Assembly: GCF_016100455.1 (NCBI RefSeq)
Contig: NZ_JACFSK010000001.1
Location: 1,798,001-1,862,000, forward strand
Length of the DNA: 64,000 nucleotides
Direction: 5' to 3'
Source of the DNA: Bartonella sp. M0283
GTDB lineage: Bacteria > Pseudomonadota > Alphaproteobacteria > Rhizobiales > Rhizobiaceae
Position 1 is the first letter of the stretch. Every line of letters starts with the position of its first letter. Shown here one piece after another: positions 1 to 6,653 of this stretch. The position numbers and the translations under genes are program-made. The notes below the pieces were generated by a model. That model was not told where the DNA came from, searched no databases, and worked only from the letters and a program-made list of their open reading frames with translations.

Positions 1-573
1 AATCCCTTCAATCAATGAAATATGTGCATTGGCGGAGTTTATAATAGCTTCCTGTCCGCGGTAGAGACGGAACCAAAACCGTCGCGAGTGGGTTTGCAAA
101 GGTTCGACAACCCGAGCTGCAAATATATTGCCTGCGGCTTTGCCCAATGTTTCATCGAAAAGCTTGTCCGCATCCAGAAAGTTATAAGGGTCATTTTCTT
201 CGGCCGACTTTTTCAAATTCTCTGCCGCCATTTTCATTCGTTCGATGTCAACGGCGCCGGCAAAACGCGCGGCATCCCGTGCAAGCAGAACTTCTATCCC
301 CTGACGTACGTCAAGAACACGACCAAAGTCTTGTGGTTCAAGATTGGCAACCCGCACCCCTGAACGGGGGCGAATTTCAAAAAAACCTTCCCATGCCAGC
401 CGCTGTATAGCTTCTCTTACAGGAGTGCGCCCCATTCCGGTTGCGTCGATCAGTGCACGTTCATTGACCACCATGCCCGGCTCGAGAGCCAATGTAACAA
501 TCATGCGTTCCAGACTTCTATAAGCTATGTCCGCCTGACTTTCATTGACTGCCATTACTTTCATATTTTTCAT
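1..573 (-). CDS. GntR/FCD-family transcriptional regulator, 3' end cut by window edge
   Basis: The first 191 residues are present and the frame runs off base 1 without a stop. An N-terminal winged helix-turn-helix (about residues 12-75, with the typical GntR core GRTPVREAIQRL) is followed by the start of an all-helical FCD ligand domain (VLDVRQGIEVLLARDAARF). The start is the ATG at 573 behind AAAGGTAG; a second in-frame ATG lies three codons in. It is transcribed away from the deaminase gene at 748, so the pair shares one intergenic control region containing the palindrome TTGATATATCAA. By position it is the likely local regulator of the hydroxyproline genes, as GntR regulators are in rhizobial hyp clusters. 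Family assignment is firm; the target is inferred. Confidence 0.85.
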   Translation of the reverse strand, partial: MKNMKVMAVNESQADIAYRSLERMIVTLALEPGMVVNERALIDATGMGRTPVREAIQRLAWEGFFEIRPRSGVRVANLEPQDFGRVLDVRQGIEVLLARDAARFAGAVDIERMKMAAENLKKSAEENDPYNFLDADKLFDETLGKAAGNIFAARVVEPLQTHSRRFWFRLYRGQEAIINSANAHISLIEGI

Positions 574-747
574 ATCTACCTTTAATATATCACTTGACAA
601 GCGTAATTTATATGATATTTTTTTGATATATCAATACCTCATAATATTGGGTAGGTAGCAATATATCTGTGATTGTGGCGCCGAGTGCCACTGTCAATTT
701 TGATATCAACAAATAAAATTTGTACGGTCGCTTTGTGGGGAGGAACC
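574..747. promoter_or_regulatory. divergent control region with palindrome TTGATATATCAA
   Basis: AT-rich region between the GntR gene and the hydroxyproline operon. A perfect 12-base palindrome TTGATATATCAA lies at 623-634, and ATATCACTTGACA lies at 587-599. The palindrome is a plausible operator for the adjacent GntR protein. No clean -35/-10 pair with 16-18 base spacing was found, so the promoters are not placed. Confidence 0.45.
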
Positions 748-1740
748 ATGCAAGTGCCAAATAAGGGGAATATTATGGATTCTAGTATATTTTCAGGGGT
801 AATCCCCGCATTAATGACGCCTTGCAAACAGGACCGGACACCGGATTTTTCTGCTCTTGTTGCCAAAGCAAAAGAGCTTATCGCCACAGGGATGTCGGCT
901 GTGGTCTATTGCGGATCAATGGGCGATTGGCCCCTATTGACCGATGAAGAACGTATGGAGGGTGTTGAAAATCTGGTTAAAGCCGGAATTCCGGTTATTG
1001 TCGGCACCGGTGCGGTTAACACGAAAACTGCGGTAAGACATGCGCGTCACGCCCAGAAGGTTGGTGCAAAAGGTTTGATGGTTATTCCGCGCGTTCTCTC
1101 CCGTGGTAGTGTGTTGGCTGCCCAGAAAAACCATTTCAAAGCTATTTTATCGGCAGCACCCGATCTTCCCGCTGTGATTTATAACAGTCCTTATTATGGA
1201 TTTGCTACGCGCGCCGATCTTTTTTTCGCTCTACGGGCAGAACATAAAAACCTGATCGGCTTCAAAGAATTCGGCGGGCCTGACGATATGCGCTATGCCG
1301 CCGAAAACATTACCAGTCGTGATGACAATGTCTCTCTTATGATCGGTGTTGATACAACAGTTGTCCATGGTTATGTCAATTGTGGTGCAACGGGTGCTAT
1401 CACCGGTATAGGCAATGTCTTGCCGAAAGAAGTCATCCACCTGTGTCGTCTGTGTGAAGCCGCAGCAAAGGGGGATGTCGAAGCACGCCAACGTGCTGAA
1501 GAACTCGAGCAAGCTTTGGCTATTCTTTCATCATTCGATGCTGGCCCCGATCTCGTGCTATTTTTCAAACATATGATGGTTGTGAAAGGCGACAAAGCCT
1601 ATAAGCTCCATTTCAATGAAACCGATGAACTCACAGAAAGCCAGCGTGGATTTGTCGAAAAGCAGCTTAAGCTATTTGATACATGGTATAAAAAGTGGAG
1701 TGAATTGCCGGGAGCCGTTCAAAAATACAAAGTCGCATAA
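748..1740 (+). CDS. DapA-family lyase, probable 1-pyrroline-4-hydroxy-2-carboxylate deaminase
   Basis: 330-residue (beta/alpha)8 protein of the dihydrodipicolinate synthase/N-acetylneuraminate lyase family. It has the opening IFSGVIPALMTP, the substrate Tyr in IYNSPYYG and the Schiff-base Lys in IGFKEFGG. The family alone fits several aldol or deamination reactions. The neighbours, a D-amino acid dehydrogenase and a 4-hydroxyproline epimerase, point to HypD, which converts 1-pyrroline-4-hydroxy-2-carboxylate to 2-oxoglutarate semialdehyde with loss of ammonia. I chose the ATG at 748 because GGGGAGG stands four bases upstream; an ATG at 775 (giving MDSSIFSG...) also has a purine-rich site and matches the usual family start. 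An open frame back to 673 lacks a ribosome binding site. Family certain, substrate inferred. Confidence 0.8.
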   Translation: MQVPNKGNIMDSSIFSGVIPALMTPCKQDRTPDFSALVAKAKELIATGMSAVVYCGSMGDWPLLTDEERMEGVENLVKAGIPVIVGTGAVNTKTAVRHARHAQKVGAKGLMVIPRVLSRGSVLAAQKNHFKAILSAAPDLPAVIYNSPYYGFATRADLFFALRAEHKNLIGFKEFGGPDDMRYAAENITSRDDNVSLMIGVDTTVVHGYVNCGATGAITGIGNVLPKEVIHLCRLCEAAAKGDVEARQRAEELEQALAILSSFDAGPDLVLFFKHMMVVKGDKAYKLHFNETDELTESQRGFVEKQLKLFDTWYKKWSELPGAVQKYKVA

Positions 1741-1878
1741 ATAGCTTTTCTAAACAACATTTGGCCGGATGAGTAACGTGCCCGAATTTTATTCGTGACG
1801 TCGGCCAGATGAAAATTCTACATGATTGCATCAGCCCGAAAGACAAAAATCATAATGCTCGGGGGAGGATAATAAGCG

Positions 1879-3120
1879 ATGCAGGCGAAAAAGTCGGTTT
1901 CAATAATCGGAGGCGGTATTGTCGGCGTCGCTACGGCTGCCATTCTCTCTGAAAACGGATATGATGTTACCATCATCGACAGAAGCGGGATATGTGAAGA
2001 AACAAGTGCAGGAAATGCGGGGGCATTTGCATTTACGGACGTATTACCGATTGCTTCAAAAGGCATATTAAGAAAACTACCCGGATGGATGATGGATCCC
2101 TTGGGACCTTTCACAATCCGTCCGACCTACTTGCCAAAACTTATGCCTTGGTTCATTCGTTTCTTGAAGGCAAGCCGAAAAAAAGCCCAATTGGAAACTA
2201 TCAAAGCGCAAGTTGCCATCATGCGTCTTGCAGAGAAGGAAATGATGGGCTTGCTCGCCAGAGCCGAACTTTTGGACGAACTCGGAACCGAAGGTGAACT
2301 TGAGGTTTATGAAAGCGAAAAAGAATTTCAGGCAGCACTTCCAAGTTGGAATTGGCGTGAAAGTTTCGGCATAAAAGTACGCCATATCGGTTCTGATGAA
2401 TTGCACGATATGGTTCCCGGCCTTTCAAAACAATTTGTAAAGGCTTCCTATGTTCCTTCCTGGCGCAATGTGAAGGACCCGAGATTGTTTGGTAAAGCCC
2501 TGTGGTCCTATGCGAGCAGGCTGGGCGCAAAATTTATCAGATTACCAGTTCTTGATCTGTCACAGGATGAAACCGGCGTTACATTGACAACCAGCGCTGA
2601 AAAAATCCAAAGCGATTTTGTGGTTGTCGCTTGTGGTGCATGGTCAAACACATTCGCACGGTCTCTCGGGGATAATATACCGCTTGATACCGAACGCGGT
2701 TATAACACGACGTTACCGGCTGATAGTCTCAAGCTTCAACATCAGGTAACTTTTGGTGGTCATGGTTTTGTTGTTGTTCCACTGAGCACCGGCATAAGGG
2801 TTGGCGGGGCAGTCGAAATGGGCGGACTTGATCTGCCTCCCAATTATAAACGCTCCCAAGTCATGTTGAAAAAAGCGAAGGAATTTTTCCCCGACTTGAA
2901 GCTGGAAAACGGAGTGGAATGGATGGGGTATCGGCCGTCAATCCCCGATGGTTTACCGGTTATTGATTACGCGAAAAACAGCCGACGAATATTATATGCT
3001 TTCGGTCATGGCCATCTTGGCTTGACACAATCAGCCGCCACCGCCCGTCTCATACATAATCTCATTGAACATAAAGAGCCCGCTCTTTCAATTTATCCAT
3101 TTCGTGCCGGGAGGTTTTGA
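1879..3120 (+). CDS. FAD-dependent D-amino acid dehydrogenase, probable D-hydroxyproline dehydrogenase
   Basis: 413 residues of the DAO/DadA-type FAD oxidoreductase family. The N-terminal dinucleotide-binding fold carries IIGGGIVGVATA followed by an acidic end of strand 2 (TIIDR), and the C-terminal FAD contact region reads YAFGHGHLGLTQS. In hydroxyproline catabolism such enzymes (HypO) oxidise cis-4-hydroxy-D-proline to 1-pyrroline-4-hydroxy-2-carboxylate and pass electrons to the respiratory chain. The start at 1879 follows GGGGAGG by about ten bases. It lies 138 bases after the deaminase gene, and the epimerase starts one base after its stop. DadA-like D-alanine dehydrogenase is an alternative on family grounds; the neighbourhood argues for the hydroxyproline role. 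Confidence 0.82.
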   Translation: MQAKKSVSIIGGGIVGVATAAILSENGYDVTIIDRSGICEETSAGNAGAFAFTDVLPIASKGILRKLPGWMMDPLGPFTIRPTYLPKLMPWFIRFLKASRKKAQLETIKAQVAIMRLAEKEMMGLLARAELLDELGTEGELEVYESEKEFQAALPSWNWRESFGIKVRHIGSDELHDMVPGLSKQFVKASYVPSWRNVKDPRLFGKALWSYASRLGAKFIRLPVLDLSQDETGVTLTTSAEKIQSDFVVVACGAWSNTFARSLGDNIPLDTERGYNTTLPADSLKLQHQVTFGGHGFVVVPLSTGIRVGGAVEMGGLDLPPNYKRSQVMLKKAKEFFPDLKLENGVEWMGYRPSIPDGLPVIDYAKNSRRILYAFGHGHLGLTQSAATARLIHNLIEHKEPALSIYPFRAGRF

Positions 3121-3121
3121 C

Positions 3122-4123
3122 ATGGCAAAATATTCGTTTTTCTGTATTGATGGTCATACATGTGGTAATCCTGTTCGTCTGGTTGCCGGTGGTGGTCCGC
3201 TTCTGCAAGGCAACACCATGATGGAAAAACGCCTGCATTTTCTGCGTGAATTCGACTGGATCAGAACCGGTTTGATGTTCGAACCGCGCGGGCATGATAT
3301 GATGTCGGGCTCTATTCTTTATCCATCAACGCGCGATGATTGTGATATCGGCGTTCTCTATATCGAAACTTCCGGATGTTTGCCCATGTGCGGACATGGC
3401 ACAATCGGAACCGTAACAATGGCCATCGAATACGGACTTGTTACGCCACGCATTCCGGGAAAACTCAGTCTGGATACTCCGGCTGGAAAAGTCGACATTA
3501 CATATGAGCAAAATGGCCCTTATGTGGAAAAAGTTCGCCTCACAAATGTGCCGGCTTTCCTTTATAAACAGGACCTTGAGGTCGAATGTCCGGACTTGGG
3601 CCTACTGAAAGTGGATGTCGCTTATGGTGGTAATTTTTATGCAATTGTCGAACCACAAAAAAATTACACCGATATGGCCGACTATAATGCATTAGAGCTT
3701 ATCGCATGGAGCCCTGTTTTAAGAAAAAGGTTGAATGAACTCTACAGCTTCCAGCACCCGCAAAAACCCGAAATCAATGTCTTGAGCCATATTATGTGGA
3801 CAGGAAAACCGACAAAGCCCGGAGCCAATGGGCGCAATGCTGTGTTTTACGGCGATAAAGCCATTGATCGCTCGCCTTGCGGGACAGGAACCTCGGCACG
3901 AATGGCACAACTCACAGCCAAGGGAATTCTGAAAGCCGGTGATAATTTTGTCCATGAATCGATCATCGGTTCTATCTTTGAAGGCCGTGTTGAAAAATTG
4001 ACTGATGTAGAGGGGCTTCCGGCCATTATTCCATCTGTTGCAGGATGGGCGAGAATGACAGGTTTCAACACCATATTTATCGACGATCGCGATCCATATA
4101 AGCACGGTTTCGTCGTTAAATGA
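3122..4123 (+). CDS. 4-hydroxyproline 2-epimerase (proline racemase family)
   Basis: 333 residues, the usual length for 4-hydroxyproline epimerases. Both catalytic cysteines of the proline racemase fold are visible: MCGHGTIG in the N-terminal half and SPCGTGTSARMA in the C-terminal half. The second motif and the Cys/Cys pair distinguish it from trans-3-hydroxyproline dehydratases, which carry Thr or Ser at the second site. It interconverts trans-4-hydroxy-L-proline and cis-4-hydroxy-D-proline, the substrate of the dehydrogenase upstream. An open frame extends back to 3065 inside the dehydrogenase, but the ATG at 3122 lies behind CCGGGAGG and directly after the upstream stop, so it is preferred. 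Last gene of the operon. Confidence 0.9.
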   Translation: MAKYSFFCIDGHTCGNPVRLVAGGGPLLQGNTMMEKRLHFLREFDWIRTGLMFEPRGHDMMSGSILYPSTRDDCDIGVLYIETSGCLPMCGHGTIGTVTMAIEYGLVTPRIPGKLSLDTPAGKVDITYEQNGPYVEKVRLTNVPAFLYKQDLEVECPDLGLLKVDVAYGGNFYAIVEPQKNYTDMADYNALELIAWSPVLRKRLNELYSFQHPQKPEINVLSHIMWTGKPTKPGANGRNAVFYGDKAIDRSPCGTGTSARMAQLTAKGILKAGDNFVHESIIGSIFEGRVEKLTDVEGLPAIIPSVAGWARMTGFNTIFIDDRDPYKHGFVVK

Positions 4124-4159
4124 CCATGCAATAATTGCAAAGAACCATGTTTAAAACAG

Positions 4160-4189
4160 TTGCTCCAGCGGCTTTAAACGCTGGAGCAA
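4160..4189. terminator. hairpin between convergent genes
   Basis: A perfect 11-base-pair stem, TTGCTCCAGCG (4160-4170) with CGCTGGAGCAA (4179-4189), around an 8-base loop, lies between the epimerase (plus) and the glycosyltransferase (minus). There is no strong U-tract on the plus strand; on the minus strand the stem is followed by CTGTTTTAAA, so it probably ends the glycosyltransferase transcript and may serve both. Confidence 0.65.
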
Positions 4190-4194
4190 AAAAT

Positions 4195-5625
4195 TTATTG
4201 GGCTGTTTTTTTCTTAACCTCGTCAAAACCGGTGCGTTTGATTTCGCCCCATGAAGTTTTTCCTGAAAAATATTCTCCGGCGGCTTTTATCCGCCAGAAT
4301 GTATTGATTTGTCGATAGCCGAAACATTCGATGATTGAAGACAGAAAAAGAATAAATATGTATTTTGCTTTACGCAAAAAACCAAGATGCATTTGTTCAA
4401 GCGATATTGAAAACAAGCTGACGAATATTCCATACATGAACGCCATAAAAATGAACGAGAGTAAAAACTCAAACGTCATGGCTTTGAAATAAAAGACAAT
4501 CGGAAAAAGAATATAGCTGAATAGTTCCAGCAGTGGATTTACAACATCAATAACAAACACTATCGGCATACCGACAAAACCGATGCGTCCATAGCGTCTG
4601 TTGAACATAATATCCTGATGGCGAAAATAAACTTCCAAAGCGCCTCTTTGCCAACGCGTACGTTGTTTGGCAAGAACAGAAAGACTTTCCGGCGCTTCCG
4701 TCCAACAAACAGCATCGGGTACAAAAGTAATACGATAATCGCGTTTGTTTTCCAGCATATATCGATGTAGCTTGATCACCAGATCAAAATCTTCGCCCAC
4801 GGATCCTCTGGTATAACCGCCAACAGCCATAACTTCACGTCGACTAAAGACGCCGAAAGCACCGGATATCAATGTCAAAGTATTGACGTAGCTCCACGCT
4901 ACACGAGCCATTAAAAACGCACGCAAATATTCCAGAATTTGAAAATAAACAAGAAAATTGAAGCGGATGGCAACGCGCGTCAACCGGCCAGAATTGATTT
5001 TGGAGCCATTGGCTATCATCACACTTCCACCCACCGCAACTGTGCGCGCCGGATCGTCAATAAAAGGCTGTACCATGCGCAAAAGACCATCCGGTTCCAG
5101 AATAGTATCGGCATCCACCATACAAAGAAGCGACATACGAGAAACGCTGATGCCTGCATTTTGCGCGTCTGCCTTGCCTCCATTTTCCTTGTCCACTACG
5201 ACAAGGCGACCGAATTTTTTTGAAACATAGATATTACGGATGGGATTGAAAGCCAGAATTGTTTCATATTCTCTATTGCTCTCTTCCAGTTCGAATTCTT
5301 TGATCAATTCGTCGAGCATGTTATCTTTTGAGCCGTCATTGACAATGATGACCTCGAAAGCCGGATAGTCGAGCGAGATCAGAGAATAAACCGACTGGAC
5401 GATGTTTTTCTCTTCATTATAAGCCGGAACGATGATCGAGATTGGTGGTGCGGTATCAAAATAACGATGCCAAAGAAGACCATTCTTCGGCACTGCGGCA
5501 CGGCTGAAATAGGCATAAAGAGCCAAAAACAGCTGAACCAGCATGATGATGACCCACAAACTGAAAAAAATAAATATAATGGAAAACGTTACGGTAAAAA
5601 GCCAAAACTTTAGCGAGTCAATCAT
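4195..5625 (-). CDS. processive family 2 glycosyltransferase (polysaccharide synthase)
   Basis: 476-residue inner-membrane enzyme of the cellulose synthase/PgaC/hyaluronan synthase type. A membrane segment at about residues 10-40 leads into the GT-A domain: ISIIVPAYNEE, VNDGSKD (first Asp), KENGGKADAQN, VDADT (DxD-like), then GEDFDL and the processive signature QRTRWQRG. At least three further hydrophobic segments follow (around VGMPIVFVIDVV, LFSYILFPIVFYF and YIFILFLSSII). It would polymerise a nucleotide-activated sugar and pass the chain through the inner membrane. It is the last of three overlapping genes (ATGA overlap at 5622-5625) behind a HEAT-repeat membrane protein and a TPR/beta-barrel protein. 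The sugar cannot be read from sequence; poly-GlcNAc and beta-glucan are both possible. Confidence 0.85.
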   Translation of the reverse strand: MIDSLKFWLFTVTFSIIFIFFSLWVIIMLVQLFLALYAYFSRAAVPKNGLLWHRYFDTAPPISIIVPAYNEEKNIVQSVYSLISLDYPAFEVIIVNDGSKDNMLDELIKEFELEESNREYETILAFNPIRNIYVSKKFGRLVVVDKENGGKADAQNAGISVSRMSLLCMVDADTILEPDGLLRMVQPFIDDPARTVAVGGSVMIANGSKINSGRLTRVAIRFNFLVYFQILEYLRAFLMARVAWSYVNTLTLISGAFGVFSRREVMAVGGYTRGSVGEDFDLVIKLHRYMLENKRDYRITFVPDAVCWTEAPESLSVLAKQRTRWQRGALEVYFRHQDIMFNRRYGRIGFVGMPIVFVIDVVNPLLELFSYILFPIVFYFKAMTFEFLLSFIFMAFMYGIFVSLFSISLEQMHLGFLRKAKYIFILFLSSIIECFGYRQINTFWRIKAAGEYFSGKTSWGEIKRTGFDEVKKKTAQ

Positions 5626-6653
5626 TCTATTTTCTCGCTCCTCAGAAAAAAAGCAGCAGCTCTTTTTGCTCGTGGGCTGCCATTCTGTCTGGTATGTTCC
5701 AATATTTTATGCCCACGATCTCCCGTCTTCAGTAATGCCTTGCCGGCCGCATAAAGCACCGGTAACGCGTCATCATCCAGAAGATTTGCAAATACTCTGT
5801 TAAATTGTTCGATATCGATTTCCTCGTCATTCAACGAAACGGTTTCACTATACCGGTCATCGGCCTTATCGTCTTCCGGTATTTTGAAAATAGGCTCTTT
5901 ATATTCTTTGGATGTAGGTAAATTGTTTTCGCTTGCAATATTAATTTTTTGTGTCATCGCTAATGATACAGTTTCAACGCCGGCATTTTGAGCCAATATA
6001 TTGATTGCATCACAGCGCATAAGCGGCGGCATAACTGTGAGACTGGCTACGTTGGCCAGTTTTTCAACACGACTTTCATTTTCCACATCAGGTCTTAAAT
6101 AATTACTTACGTCTGTTTTTGAGTTCGGCAGGCTTGAAACAACATCATAGAGCCACCATGGAGCATCATTCTCCATTAAAGCGATAGCCGAAGCGAGACG
6201 AACTTTTTTCGAAACATCCTTCAACCCGTCATGTAAAACTTTTTGAGCTGTTTTATCCGGAAACAATGCAAGGGTTTCGATAATTTGCACACGCTTCGAA
6301 CGTGAAGAAAAACGCATTTTTTTGGCCAACACTTTAACCAAACCCTTTTGAATAAAATATTCAATGGCCAATTGATGCTTTTCTTTATCCGGAATAGCCC
6401 GAAAGTAAGGCACAAGACGCAGAAGTTGCCGCGTTGAAAATTTTTTCTTCTGTTTTCGAGTTATTTCGCCCTGTTCCAGACTATCCAAAAATACCTCGAA
6501 TTTTTCTCTAAGTTTGATCATCCGCTTATGATCGTTGCGCATTCTGATATGATAGACGATCATGACGACCAGCATTAATACTGCCAGACCAGCATAAACA
6601 AGGCCTATAAAAATTGCCCCCATTATCCATTGAATGTTAATGTTGATCATCAA
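5622..6653 (-). CDS. HEAT-repeat inner-membrane protein of the polysaccharide locus
   Basis: 343 residues. One N-terminal membrane helix (about residues 8-35, MGAIFIGLVYAGLAVLMLVV) is followed by a basic linker and a cytoplasm-facing alpha-solenoid. Helical repeats read like HEAT units, for example QIIETLALFPDKTAQKVLHDGLKD with KKVRLASAIALMENDAP, and near the end LPVLYAAGKALLKTGDRGHKIL with SPRAKRAAAFFLRS. A charged, probably disordered stretch (about residues 235-280) separates the two halves. It overlaps its neighbours by four bases on both sides, so all three are translated together. A scaffold or regulator of the synthase is a reasonable guess; no enzymatic motif is visible, and I know no characterised counterpart. 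Confidence 0.75.
   Translation of the reverse strand: MMININIQWIMGAIFIGLVYAGLAVLMLVVMIVYHIRMRNDHKRMIKLREKFEVFLDSLEQGEITRKQKKKFSTRQLLRLVPYFRAIPDKEKHQLAIEYFIQKGLVKVLAKKMRFSSRSKRVQIIETLALFPDKTAQKVLHDGLKDVSKKVRLASAIALMENDAPWWLYDVVSSLPNSKTDVSNYLRPDVENESRVEKLANVASLTVMPPLMRCDAINILAQNAGVETVSLAMTQKINIASENNLPTSKEYKEPIFKIPEDDKADDRYSETVSLNDEEIDIEQFNRVFANLLDDDALPVLYAAGKALLKTGDRGHKILEHTRQNGSPRAKRAAAFFLRSEKIE

Noticed and set aside
673..747. N-terminal extension of the deaminase open frame (start at 673)
   Set aside because: No ribosome binding site, residues unlike the family, and strong GGGGAGG directly before the ATG at 748.
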